A stretch of DNA of 64,000 nt from SIG607 sp036307305 (GTDB taxonomy: Bacteria; Bacillota; Clostridia; Oscillospirales; Acutalibacteraceae). The position numbers and the translations under genes were made by a program. The stretch covers positions 1 through 64,000 of the forward strand of contig JAXJXV010000001.1 of the NCBI GenBank assembly GCA_036307305.1. Reading direction: 5' to 3'. The notes beneath the pieces were generated by a model. The model was not told the origin of the DNA and did not search any database. It was given only the letters and a program-made list of their open reading frames with translations. Position 1 is the first letter of the stretch. Every line of letters begins with the position of its first letter. Shown one piece after another: positions 35,891-45,458 of the stretch.

Positions 35891-37027
35891 ATGAAAATTG
35901 CTTTTTTGACAAATTTTTTAACACATCATCAGGTGCCTTTTTGTGAAATTATGTATAAAAAATTAGGTAAAGATTTTCATTTGATTGTAATGCGTTCTGC
36001 AGATGAAGAACAAAGAAAGCTAGGTTATAAAGAATTAAATGATTTATATCCTTTTGTAATCAAAACTTATGAAAATGAACTTTTCGCAAACGAAGCAATG
36101 CATATTTGTGAGGAGGCAGATATTGTTATTTGGGGTTCGGCTCCTGAAAAATATGTAAAAAAGAGATTGGAACAAAATAAGCTTACTTTTGTATATACAG
36201 AGCGTATATTTAAAAAAAGCATTCTATATGCTTTTTATCCACCAATGTTAAGGCATATGTATAAAAAATTCACTCGACAGCGCAATAAGAATCAATATTA
36301 TCTTTGTGCAGGAGGTTATGTTAGCAGAGATATTAATATGTTTACACATACATCAAATAAATTCTTTAAATGGGGATATTTCCCCGAAACAAAAATGTAT
36401 GAAGATGTTGATGCATTGATTGAAAGTAAAAAGCCAAATTCTATTATTTGGGTGGCTCGTTATATTGATTGGAAACATCCGGAAATACCTGTTGAAATAG
36501 CAAGAAGATTAAAGAAAGATGGTTATGATTTTAAAATCAATATGATCGGAAACGGAATTATGCTTGATGAAATAACTGAAATTGTCAAGAAAAATCAACT
36601 TACAGATTATATCAATATTTTAGGTGGCATTTCTTCTGATAATGTTCGTAGTTATATGGAGAAATCTGAAATCCATATTTTTACATCTGACAGAAATGAG
36701 GGATGGGGAGCCGTTCTTAATGAATCTATGAACAGTGCGTGTGCTGTAGTAGCGAATAAAAAAATAGGGTCGGCACCTTTTTTGGTAAATAATGGTGAAA
36801 ATGGTTTTACATATAAAAACATTAACGAATTATATAAAAAAGTAAAATACTTGTTAGATAACGATGAAGAAAGAAAGAAAATTTCAAAGACTGCATATAA
36901 AACTATGACTGAAGAGTGGAACGCTGAAATAGCTACACAAAGATTTTTGGATTTATGTAACGGTTTATTGGAAAATAAATGTGTTGAATATAGAAGCGGA
37001 CCTTGCAGTATGGTGGATATTATATGA
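35891..37027 (+). CDS. GT4 glycosyltransferase
   Basis: A 378-residue GT-B transferase. The donor domain is visible as SIIWVARYIDWKHPEIPVEIA, INMIGNGIMLDE and HIFTSDRNEGWGAVLNESMN, where the EGWG..NE pattern is the usual EX7E equivalent. The substrates are unknown. From here to about 42.0 kb the DNA is markedly AT-rich; a hand count of bases 36241-36300 gives 30% GC. That may mark an imported segment within the locus. Confidence 0.85.
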   Translation: MKIAFLTNFLTHHQVPFCEIMYKKLGKDFHLIVMRSADEEQRKLGYKELNDLYPFVIKTYENELFANEAMHICEEADIVIWGSAPEKYVKKRLEQNKLTFVYTERIFKKSILYAFYPPMLRHMYKKFTRQRNKNQYYLCAGGYVSRDINMFTHTSNKFFKWGYFPETKMYEDVDALIESKKPNSIIWVARYIDWKHPEIPVEIARRLKKDGYDFKINMIGNGIMLDEITEIVKKNQLTDYINILGGISSDNVRSYMEKSEIHIFTSDRNEGWGAVLNESMNSACAVVANKKIGSAPFLVNNGENGFTYKNINELYKKVKYLLDNDEERKKISKTAYKTMTEEWNAEIATQRFLDLCNGLLENKCVEYRSGPCSMVDII

Positions 37028-37053
37028 AAGAGTGTTAATTTAAGGAGTTAAAA

Positions 37054-39408
37054 ATGCAACATATATATTTATGTGGACATACCGGTAGTATAAATCACGG
37101 TTGTGAGGCAATAGTGAGGGCAACGACTGATATTTTAAAGAGTCAAGGGTATACAAAGCGTCCTATTCTTATGACCACAAATGCCGAGCAAGATGAGAGA
37201 TTTGATCTTGATTTCATTACTGAATTATTGCCGTATAAAAAAAGGTGTCCTGATAAAATATTACAAATTTATTCTGCAGTCAAACGAAAGATCCTACATA
37301 ATGTGGTTGCTGGACAGGAATATATTCAAGCTCCGTTGTTTAATAGAGTAGACAACAAAGATGTTTGTTTTAATATTGGTGGAGACACTTATTGTTATGA
37401 ATTACCTGTAATGAGTATAGCACTCAATAAAGGTATGAAAAATCGTAATGTACCCACAATTCTTTGGTGTTGCTCTATAGAAAAGTCTGCTCTTAATAAT
37501 AAAATTATTGATGACTTAAAAAAATATAGATATATTGTTGTAAGAGAACATCTCACATATAATAATCTTATTGATGCTGGAATAGATAAAAAACGTATTC
37601 TTAAATGTTGTGATCCTGCATTCAATTTGGAAAAAAAGACAGTAGACTTGCCGGAGGGATTTATTAAAGACAATACTCTTGGTTTAAATGTAAGCAGTAT
37701 GGTAATTAAAAATACTGACATGTCTGACCAGGGTTTTGCAAATGTTATTAATTTAATTGAACACGTACTGAATAAGACTGATATGGGAATATGTTTAATT
37801 CCACATGTTTATGATTGGAAAAAACAATCTGTCGATGTTGAACTTAACAATATTATCTATAATATGTTTAAAGATACAGGAAGAGTAAGTTGTGTGACAA
37901 AAGATTACACATGTGAACAACTCAAATATATTATATCTAACTGTAGATTTTTTATTGGTGCTCGCACTCACGCAACGATTGCTGCATATTCAACGGGAGT
38001 GCCTACATTGGTGATTGGTTATTCTGTAAAATCTAAAGGCATAGCGACAGATATTTTTGGAACAGATACTGGTTACGTGGTTCCTTTTGATGAGTTAAAA
38101 AAGCCTAGTCAATTGGTAGATACTTTTTTGGGGCATATAGTTGCTAATGAAAGTCAAATAAAAAAAAGATATGCGGAGTTTTTGCCATCATATATAAAAA
38201 CAGTGTACTCTGTTACTAAAAAATTGTTAGAAGAATTTGATTTAATTAATCTTCCTCAAACTATTGATGTAATTAAAAAAACACAGTGTTCAGGATGCTC
38301 GGCTTGCGCCCAGATATGTCCTAAAGAATGTATAAATATGCAGCAGGATAAAGAGGGATTTTTATATCCGACTATAAATGCTGAAATATGTATAAAGTGT
38401 GGCAAGTGTAGTAAAGTATGTCCCACCTTAAATGTTGTTGAAACCAATAAATCATTATCATTGCCCAAAAGTTATGCTGCAGTAAATAAAAATGATGCAA
38501 TACGTTTAAATAGTTCATCCGGTGGTGTGTTTACGGCAATAGCAGAGTGTGTATTGGCAGATGACGGTGTCGTATTTGGTGCGACATATAATGAAAATTT
38601 TGAAGTTGAACATGTTGTTATTGATAGAAAAGAAGAACTTTATAAGCTTCGTTCCAGTAAATATGTTCAGAGTAGAATAGGAAATTGTTATTGTCAAGCA
38701 GCCGAATTTTTAAAATCCGGACGAAACGTGCTTTTTACAGGTACGCCTTGTCAAATAGAAGGATTATACGGATATCTGGGTAAAGATTATGATAATTTGT
38801 TTACACAGGATATAATTTGTCACGGTTGCCCATCTCCTTCTGTTTGGGAAAAATATTTGAAAGAGAAAAATAAAGAATATGTATCCACTGCAAAAGCCGT
38901 TTCCTTCAGGAACAAGGATTTTGGTTGGAAAAAGTACTGTGTAAAAATAGATTTCGCCAATGGGACATCCTATTCGTCACTTGCGAGGACTAATTCATAT
39001 ATGCGTTCATTCCTTACAAATATGAATATTAGACCATCTTGTAGTTATTGTGAGTTTAAAAAGACATTAAGGCATAGTGATATAACACTTGCTGATTTTT
39101 GGGGAGCAGAGAATATAATACAACAAATAGATGATAAAGGTCTGTCTTTAGTAATAGTTCATTCCCCAAAAGGTGAAAAATTGTTGCAAGACTGTGAAAA
39201 CTTAATTGAAAAACAAGAGGTTGAATTACGAAAAGCAGTTGCAAACAATCCGTCATATACACGTTCCTCAGAGGCTTCACCTTATCGTCAAGATTGGTTT
39301 AATAAATACGGTTCTACAAAAATAGATGATTTGTTTGCAAAACTTAATGTAGTAAATATTAAAAATCGTGTTTTGTGGACTCTTAAGCAGTTATCTAAAA
39401 AAATATAA
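37054..39408 (+). CDS. Polysaccharide pyruvyltransferase fused to FrhB-type ferredoxin/F420-hydrogenase beta domain
   Basis: A 784-residue two-part protein. Residues 1 to about 390 are a pyruvyltransferase domain (CGHTGSINHGCEAIV at the start; FFIGARTHATIAAYSTGVP near 310), which moves enolpyruvate from PEP to sugar hydroxyls as a ketal. Residues about 408-460 hold two four-cysteine ferredoxin sites (CSGCSACAQICP from Cys412, CIKCGKCSKVCP). The rest is an FrhB/FdhB domain with SSGGVFTAIAE, SSKYVQSRIG and GTPCQIEGL. The second part suggests a flavin and Fe-S redox step, of unknown purpose here. The single frame is uninterrupted; AGGAG precedes the ATG. Confidence 0.9.
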   Translation: MQHIYLCGHTGSINHGCEAIVRATTDILKSQGYTKRPILMTTNAEQDERFDLDFITELLPYKKRCPDKILQIYSAVKRKILHNVVAGQEYIQAPLFNRVDNKDVCFNIGGDTYCYELPVMSIALNKGMKNRNVPTILWCCSIEKSALNNKIIDDLKKYRYIVVREHLTYNNLIDAGIDKKRILKCCDPAFNLEKKTVDLPEGFIKDNTLGLNVSSMVIKNTDMSDQGFANVINLIEHVLNKTDMGICLIPHVYDWKKQSVDVELNNIIYNMFKDTGRVSCVTKDYTCEQLKYIISNCRFFIGARTHATIAAYSTGVPTLVIGYSVKSKGIATDIFGTDTGYVVPFDELKKPSQLVDTFLGHIVANESQIKKRYAEFLPSYIKTVYSVTKKLLEEFDLINLPQTIDVIKKTQCSGCSACAQICPKECINMQQDKEGFLYPTINAEICIKCGKCSKVCPTLNVVETNKSLSLPKSYAAVNKNDAIRLNSSSGGVFTAIAECVLADDGVVFGATYNENFEVEHVVIDRKEELYKLRSSKYVQSRIGNCYCQAAEFLKSGRNVLFTGTPCQIEGLYGYLGKDYDNLFTQDIICHGCPSPSVWEKYLKEKNKEYVSTAKAVSFRNKDFGWKKYCVKIDFANGTSYSSLARTNSYMRSFLTNMNIRPSCSYCEFKKTLRHSDITLADFWGAENIIQQIDDKGLSLVIVHSPKGEKLLQDCENLIEKQEVELRKAVANNPSYTRSSEASPYRQDWFNKYGSTKIDDLFAKLNVVNIKNRVLWTLKQLSKKI

Positions 39409-39469
39409 TTTGTAGTAGAAAACGAATACTTATATAGATTTATTTAAACTTATGTAAGGAGAGTTGTTA

Positions 39470-40438
39470 ATGAAGCCAAAAGTATCAATTGTAACGCCGT
39501 GTTATAACATGGAATCTAAGATTTCTATGTTTTTAGATTCTGTAATCGCACAAAATTATACTCCGATAGAATTGATTCTTGTTAATGATGGGTCTACCGA
39601 TAAAACCGAAGAGGTTATATTTAGTTATAAGCAGACTTTGTTGCAGAGTGGCATTGAGTTGAAATATTTTTATCGTGAAAATAGCGGTCTTGCCGCAAGT
39701 ATTGGATTTGGGATTCAACATGTCACGGGAGACTATTTAATGTGGCCGGATCCTGATGATTTTTTGTTCCCTAATAGTATTAAAAGTTTAGTTGATTATT
39801 TGGAAGATAATTCTCGTTCGGGACTTGTTCGTGCAAACGGTTGGATTTATGATGAAAACGATCTAAATAATCCAGTGAGAAAAGTATCATACATAAATAG
39901 AAAAACCGTTTTGGAAGATTTTTGCAGATTTGCTGTTCCGTGGTGTGCGGGATGCTATATGATGAGAGTTTCAGCACTGGATAAAGCAAATCCTAATAGA
40001 ATTATCTTTAATGCGAAATCCGGACAATCGATACAGATGCTATTACCGGTTGTTGCACTATATGGTTGCGATTATCTTGAACGGGATGTTTATGGATATG
40101 TAATTTATAAACGAAGTAAATCACATTCTATTAATATCTATGAAAAACAAAAACAAGAAATTGAATTATATAAAGAATGTGTGGAAGAAACACTTAAGCT
40201 TATAGAATCAGACACATCTTGCTATTTAGAAATAACAACTCGCTTTTTATCTAAATCCCTATTTAACCATGCTTGGAATTATCGCGAGATAGATGAAATG
40301 AAACGTATTTATAAAGATGAGTTACAATATATGTCTAAGAAAGAAAAAATTATATGTAAATTAAAAATGTTTTTGCCCTCTAATATAGTCGGAAAGAAAA
40401 TAGTGGCAGTAGTGTATCGATTGTTAAGCTGTAAATAA
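39470..40438 (+). CDS. GT2 glycosyltransferase
   Basis: A 322-residue GT-A family 2 transferase. The nucleotide-binding start VSIVTPCYNMESKI, LVNDGSTDKTEEV and the metal-binding DPDDF define the catalytic domain; a C-terminal part of about 100 residues follows. ATG 39470 is taken because GGAGAG precedes it; an in-frame TTG at 39464 lies too close to that site. It is the only GT2 of the locus and sits in the AT-rich segment between the pyruvyltransferase and the flippase. Confidence 0.87.
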   Translation: MKPKVSIVTPCYNMESKISMFLDSVIAQNYTPIELILVNDGSTDKTEEVIFSYKQTLLQSGIELKYFYRENSGLAASIGFGIQHVTGDYLMWPDPDDFLFPNSIKSLVDYLEDNSRSGLVRANGWIYDENDLNNPVRKVSYINRKTVLEDFCRFAVPWCAGCYMMRVSALDKANPNRIIFNAKSGQSIQMLLPVVALYGCDYLERDVYGYVIYKRSKSHSINIYEKQKQEIELYKECVEETLKLIESDTSCYLEITTRFLSKSLFNHAWNYREIDEMKRIYKDELQYMSKKEKIICKLKMFLPSNIVGKKIVAVVYRLLSCK

Positions 40439-40475
40439 AACTATTGAAAGTTAGATTCACTGAAAGGAAATAGCA

Positions 40476-42035
40476 ATGGAAATTTCTAGTTTCTTGAAAA
40501 AACGGAAAATTGGAATTATACTATCTTATATATATTTTGCCTTAAATACGATTATCAGTATTTTTATTTCAGGATTTGTGGTTAGAACAGTAGGAAAAAC
40601 AGATTATGGTGTATATCAAACTATGTCTGCTTTTGCTGGATATCTTATACTTCTTGAATTTGGTACTGGAACAGTAATGACGCGTAATATCTCTATTTGT
40701 AAAAAAGGGGAAGCACATCGAGATGAACTTCAAAAAAATATTTCCACAATTTGGTCTTTTAGTGTAGTGCTTTCAGTGCTTATTACTTTTTTTTCTATTT
40801 TGTTTTATTATTCTATAGATAAAATCTACAATAATTCTTTAAGTAGCGAGCAAATAACTTTTGGAAAGCATTTATTTATATATGTGACGATAGCGCTCAT
40901 TTTTAATTTTCTGTCTCATACATTGAATGGAATTGTTTTAGGGCATGAATATTATTCTTTTGAAAAACTCATTTCAACTATAAAGCTATTTATTCGTACA
41001 ACTTTAGTTGTTGTTTTACTTACAATAAAACCCAGCGTTTTTATAATAGTAGTTATAGATGCTTGTATGAGTATATTTGGTTTTATAATCACTTTTCTCT
41101 TTTGCGTGTTTAAAATTGGCATTACACCTGGATTTCGACAATTTAGCCTTAAAGTTTTCAAAATAATTGTACCTCTATGTTTAACTATGCTGTTGCAAAC
41201 AATTGCCACAACTATAAATGGTAGTGTTGATAAGTTTTTGATCGGAATTATGTTAAAACCCGAAGATGTAACAACATATACAATTTCCATGGGATTGTTC
41301 TCTATGTTTTCTTCAATAGCAACATTGCCGGTAACTCTGTATATGCCTAAGACTGCTGCAGGTATACGAGATGGAATGACATCAAAAGATATAGAAAATT
41401 CTTTGTTTACACCATGTAGATTAAATATGTTTGTGACAGGCATTTTAGCGTTTGGAATTATCACGGTAGGCCAACAGTTTATTCAAATAGTTTATGGCAC
41501 TGAATATAAAGAAGCATGGATTTATGCCATATTGGTGATCATTCCTATGTTTTTGGCTATGTCTAATGCAGTTATAATCAATGTATTAGACGTTTTTAGA
41601 AAAAGGCATCTTAAAACTTTCATTACCTTTGGCACAATAATAGTTAATTTACTATTAACTATTATTGGGTTGCGCTATATCGGACTAGTAGGTGCTGCTG
41701 CAGCTACAGGATTTGCGACACTTGTAGATATGGTACTTGTAAATCTCCTATATGCAAAGAAATTTAAAATCAATGCCTATAGATTGTTTTTTGTAAGTGC
41801 AAAGGGGATTTTTACTCCTCTGTTAATAGCAACGATAATTTGTTTTCCAGTTAGATATATTTTTAATAATATATATTATCAGTTTTTGATTGGTGGGTTT
41901 GGTTTTTGCATAATTTTTGCTTTGCTTTTTATTGTATTTGGAACAAATGATGACGAAAAACAGAAGATAAAGCTACTTAAATTAAAATTATTACGTAAAA
42001 ATAAGAGAATATATGGAGGAAAAGAAAATGGGTAA
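40476..42035 (+). CDS. Wzx-like polysaccharide flippase
   Basis: A 519-residue integral membrane protein of the MOP/polysaccharide-transporter superfamily, with about twelve to fourteen hydrophobic segments and the typical N-terminal GFVVRTVGKTDYGVYQTM. It would carry the undecaprenyl-linked repeat unit to the outer face, where the Wzy-like protein polymerises it. This is the most AT-rich stretch seen: bases 40801-40860 count to 22% GC. Its end overlaps the capE start by eight bases, so capE may depend on its translation. Confidence 0.9.
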   Translation: MEISSFLKKRKIGIILSYIYFALNTIISIFISGFVVRTVGKTDYGVYQTMSAFAGYLILLEFGTGTVMTRNISICKKGEAHRDELQKNISTIWSFSVVLSVLITFFSILFYYSIDKIYNNSLSSEQITFGKHLFIYVTIALIFNFLSHTLNGIVLGHEYYSFEKLISTIKLFIRTTLVVVLLTIKPSVFIIVVIDACMSIFGFIITFLFCVFKIGITPGFRQFSLKVFKIIVPLCLTMLLQTIATTINGSVDKFLIGIMLKPEDVTTYTISMGLFSMFSSIATLPVTLYMPKTAAGIRDGMTSKDIENSLFTPCRLNMFVTGILAFGIITVGQQFIQIVYGTEYKEAWIYAILVIIPMFLAMSNAVIINVLDVFRKRHLKTFITFGTIIVNLLLTIIGLRYIGLVGAAAATGFATLVDMVLVNLLYAKKFKINAYRLFFVSAKGIFTPLLIATIICFPVRYIFNNIYYQFLIGGFGFCIIFALLFIVFGTNDDEKQKIKLLKLKLLRKNKRIYGGKENG

Positions 42036-43065
42036 TTTTACAGGTAAAACCTTACTTATCACAGGAGGAACGGGCTCTTTTGGTAATGCGGTACTAAACA
42101 GATTTTTAACTACCGATATCGGTGAAATTCGTATTTTTTCAAGAGATGAGAAAAAGCAAGACGATATGCGTCACGAATTTCAGGCAAAGATGCCTGAGGT
42201 TGCTGAAAAGATTAAATTCTATATCGGTGACGTAAGAGACCTTGCGAGTGTCAAAAACGCTATGCACGGGGTGGATTATATTTTCCACGCCGCAGCGCTT
42301 AAACAGGTGCCTTCCTGTGAATTCTTCCCAATGGAAGCTGTTCGCACAAACGTTATAGGTACCGATAACGTTCTTACTGCCGCTATTGACGAGGGTGTTA
42401 AGAGTGTTATCTGCCTTTCAACCGATAAAGCGGCTTATCCTGTTAACGCTATGGGTATTACTAAGGCGCTGGAAGAAAGAGTTTCGGTTGCCAAGTCAAG
42501 AACCACTAAGGATACGAAAATCTGCTGTACCCGTTACGGTAACGTAATGTGTTCAAGAGGCAGTGTTATTCCGTTATGGATTGACCAGATTAAGCAGGGA
42601 AATGCTATAACCATTACCGAGCCTTCAATGACTCGTTTTATAATGAGTCTTGATGAGGCTGTTGACCTTGTGTTGTTTGCTTTCGAAAATGGTGTGAACG
42701 GCGATATACTTGTTCAAAAGGCTCCTGCTTGTACTATTGAAACTCTTGCTAAGGCTGTAACCGAGCTGTTTAATCCTGAAACCGAAATCAAGGTTATCGG
42801 TATCCGTCACGGCGAAAAAATGTACGAAACTCTCCTTACAAATGAAGAGTGCGCAAGTGCTATTGATATGGGTGACTTCTACCGTGTTCCCAGTGACAAT
42901 AGAGGACTTAACTACGATAAATACTTTAAAGACGGCGATGTAGAGCGTAATCCTCTTACACTTTTCGACTCCAATAATACTGAGCTATTGAACGTTGAAC
43001 AGGTTAAGGAAAAATTACTTTCTTTAGCTTATATTCGTGAAGAACTTGAAAACTGGGGTAAATAA
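42028..43065 (+). CDS. capE: UDP-GlcNAc 4,6-dehydratase/epimerase, CapE-like
   Basis: A 345-residue extended SDR enzyme that starts UDP-L-FucNAc synthesis from UDP-GlcNAc. It shows the NAD(P) motif TGGTGSFG, HAAALKQVPSCE and the catalytic-region STDKAAYPVNAMGITK of the CapE/FlaA1/PseB group. The ATG at 42028 follows GGAGGAAAAG; an earlier in-frame ATG lies inside the ribosome site. GC content rises sharply here (45% over 42301-42360 by hand count). The keto-sugar it makes could feed both CapF and the distant aminotransferase at 21 kb. Confidence 0.92.
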   Translation: MGNFTGKTLLITGGTGSFGNAVLNRFLTTDIGEIRIFSRDEKKQDDMRHEFQAKMPEVAEKIKFYIGDVRDLASVKNAMHGVDYIFHAAALKQVPSCEFFPMEAVRTNVIGTDNVLTAAIDEGVKSVICLSTDKAAYPVNAMGITKALEERVSVAKSRTTKDTKICCTRYGNVMCSRGSVIPLWIDQIKQGNAITITEPSMTRFIMSLDEAVDLVLFAFENGVNGDILVQKAPACTIETLAKAVTELFNPETEIKVIGIRHGEKMYETLLTNEECASAIDMGDFYRVPSDNRGLNYDKYFKDGDVERNPLTLFDSNNTELLNVEQVKEKLLSLAYIREELENWGK

Positions 43066-43066
43066 A

Positions 43067-44227
43067 ATGAAAATACTCATTACGGGCGCAAAAGGGTTTG
43101 TGGGAAAAAACCTGACTGCCGCTCTTAATAATATAAAAGGCGGCAAGGACAGAACGCATACTGACATCAATATTGAGGAGCTGTATCTTTATGATATAGA
43201 CTCTCCGAGTTCGCTTCTAGAAGAAGCTTGTGAAAATGCGGATTTTGTTTTTAATCTTGCGGGTGTTAACCGTCCTCAAAGCGAAGAAGAATTTATGCAG
43301 GGGAATTTTGGTTTTGCCTCAGTTCTCCTTGATACTCTGAAGAAGTATAATAATACCTGTCCTATAATGCTTAGCAGTTCTATTCAGGCTTCTCTACAGG
43401 GACGCTATAACGGTCCATACGGCCAGAGCAAGAAGGCAGGAGAGGATTTGTTCTTTACTTACGGTAAAGAAACGGGCGCAAGGGTGCTTGTTTACCGTTT
43501 CCCGAATCTTTTCGGCAAATGGTGCAGACCTAACTACAATAGCGCTGTAGCAACTTTTTGCAATAATATTGCAAATGATTTGCCCATTACGGTTAACGAT
43601 GCAAGTGTAGAACTTACTCTTCTTTATATAGACGACCTTATTGACGAGATGCTTTTGTGTCTTGAGGGAAAAGAGCATAGAGATGGTGAATTCTGCGTTT
43701 GCCGTGTTACCCATAAGGTGACTCTCGGCGAAATAGTTGATTTGTTAACAAAATTCAAAGAGCAAAGTCAGACTCTTATTATGCCCGAAATACCAAATGG
43801 TAGCTTTGCTAAAAAGCTTTACTCCACGTATCTTTCGTATTTGCCTAAGGAAAAAGCTTCCTTCGGGCTTAATATGAATGTAGATGATAGGGGAAGCTTT
43901 ACAGAACTTCTTAAAACCGAAAAATGCGGACAGTTTTCGGTTAATATTTCAAAGCCGGGTATTACAAAGGGACAGCACTGGCATCATACAAAATGGGAAT
44001 TTTTTATAGTTGTATCGGGCAAGGCTCTTATTCAGCAGAGAAAAATAGGAACCGATGAAGTCCTTGATTTTTACGTCAGCGGTGAGAAAATAGAGGCTGT
44101 GCATATGCTTCCGGGATATACCCACAATATTATCAATTTAAGCGAAACCAGTGACCTTGTAACGCTTATGTGGGCAAATGAACAGTTCGACAAAAATCAT
44201 CCCGATACGTTTTTTGAAGTGGTATAA
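43067..44227 (+). CDS. capF: UDP-2-acetamido-2,6-dideoxyhexulose reductase/epimerase, CapF-like
   Basis: A 386-residue bifunctional enzyme, second in the UDP-L-FucNAc pathway. An N-terminal SDR domain (ILITGAKGFVGKNL; LAGVNRPQSEEEF; YGQSKKAGE) reduces the keto-sugar, and a C-terminal zinc cupin (GITKGQHWHHTKWEFFIV) epimerises it. This two-domain design matches staphylococcal CapF. It begins one base after the capE stop; the ATG at 43067 fits the Rossmann start, whereas the longer frame overlaps capE. Confidence 0.93.
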   Translation: MKILITGAKGFVGKNLTAALNNIKGGKDRTHTDINIEELYLYDIDSPSSLLEEACENADFVFNLAGVNRPQSEEEFMQGNFGFASVLLDTLKKYNNTCPIMLSSSIQASLQGRYNGPYGQSKKAGEDLFFTYGKETGARVLVYRFPNLFGKWCRPNYNSAVATFCNNIANDLPITVNDASVELTLLYIDDLIDEMLLCLEGKEHRDGEFCVCRVTHKVTLGEIVDLLTKFKEQSQTLIMPEIPNGSFAKKLYSTYLSYLPKEKASFGLNMNVDDRGSFTELLKTEKCGQFSVNISKPGITKGQHWHHTKWEFFIVVSGKALIQQRKIGTDEVLDFYVSGEKIEAVHMLPGYTHNIINLSETSDLVTLMWANEQFDKNHPDTFFEVV

Positions 44228-44255
44228 AAATATATGTTTTTGAGGAGGTGGCAAA

Positions 44256-45458
44256 ATGAAAAAGGAACAGGCTGTACTTTTAAAGCTTATCGGCTTTTCT
44301 TCTATGACCGATACGTATAAAGACGTAAACTGGGAAGAGGTTTACAGTGAAGCGGTTAGTCAGTCGGTGTCTTTGTTGGCTTTTGATTCTGCCGCCGCCT
44401 TTAAGAACGAAATGGGAGAAGCTGTATACAATTTATGGTTTAAAACCGTTCTTAAAAAGCTTGAGAAAAACGCAGTTGTATCAGCTTCCCAAAAAGAACT
44501 TGTCAGATTACTTGACACTAATGGGCATAGGTATGCTATAATTAAGGGAGAAGCCTCTGCTTATTTTTACGAAAAGCCTGAAATGAGGATTTTAGGTGAC
44601 GTTGACTTTCTTGTTGAAGAGGATAGCAGACAAGCTATAAAGGATTTGCTTATAGAAAACGGTTACAGAGCTTTTCTTGAAGACCATATATGTCATACGG
44701 TTTTTGCTAAACCTGATGCTCATCTTGAGATGCACTTTGAGGTTGCAGGTATTCCAAAGGGAAATACAGGGGAGAAAATAAGGGCGTTTCTGAAAAATGC
44801 GGTGGCTAATGCCGAGCTTAAAACTATTGACACAAACAGCTTTTTTGCAGTTGATGATATGAGTCACGGTCTTATTTTGTTGCTTCATAAACAACATCAT
44901 CTGCTTGGTGAGGGTATAGGACTCAGACACCTTTACGACTGGGCGGCATTTGTCAATAAAACACATTCGCTGTCATTTTGGGCAGATGAATTCATACCCT
45001 TTTTAAAAAGCATCGGACTGTATGATTTTATGAACGTAATGACAGGTCTTTGCTGTGAGTATTTAGGCGTTTCTGTTCCGTTTTGGCTTATAGAAAATGA
45101 TAAAGAACTTTTGTCTTTGACAATGGAGGATATCCTTAGCGGCGGTAACTTCGGCAGAAAGGATAAAGAGAGAGGCAGAGTGGGAATTCTTGTATCAGAC
45201 CGAGGAAAAAGCGGGACGAAGCGCAGTAAACTTTACTATATTTGCTCTGCTGTTTCAAAAGCGGTAAAACAAAAGCATCCTATCGTTAATAAAATAAAAA
45301 TTTTGTTTCCTGTATTATTTGCTTACAGGAGCTTAAGATATATATTGCTTTCGGCTTTCGGCATAAGAGATTCATACATAAAACTTATTCCACAGGCTGA
45401 AAAGAGAAAAGCTTTATACAGTAAATTTCATATTTTTGAGGTGACTGAAAATGAGTAA
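44256..45458 (+). CDS. Nucleotidyltransferase-family protein of polysaccharide loci
   Basis: A 400-residue cytoplasmic protein of the uncharacterised nucleotidyltransferase family (NTP_transf_5 type) often found in capsule and lipopolysaccharide clusters. The diagnostic piece is IIKGEASAYFYEKPEMRILGD, then DVDFLVEED with paired acidic residues, like a metal-binding nucleotidyltransferase site. The true substrate is not known. GAGGAGGTG gives a very strong ribosome site. It lies between capF and capG, splitting the FucNAc set, and overlaps capG by eight bases. Confidence 0.75.
   Translation: MKKEQAVLLKLIGFSSMTDTYKDVNWEEVYSEAVSQSVSLLAFDSAAAFKNEMGEAVYNLWFKTVLKKLEKNAVVSASQKELVRLLDTNGHRYAIIKGEASAYFYEKPEMRILGDVDFLVEEDSRQAIKDLLIENGYRAFLEDHICHTVFAKPDAHLEMHFEVAGIPKGNTGEKIRAFLKNAVANAELKTIDTNSFFAVDDMSHGLILLLHKQHHLLGEGIGLRHLYDWAAFVNKTHSLSFWADEFIPFLKSIGLYDFMNVMTGLCCEYLGVSVPFWLIENDKELLSLTMEDILSGGNFGRKDKERGRVGILVSDRGKSGTKRSKLYYICSAVSKAVKQKHPIVNKIKILFPVLFAYRSLRYILLSAFGIRDSYIKLIPQAEKRKALYSKFHIFEVTENE

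Noticed and set aside
40952..41464. 170-codon minus-strand frame opposite the flippase gene
   Set aside because: AT-rich antisense shadow of a well-supported membrane protein gene, with no recognisable domain.
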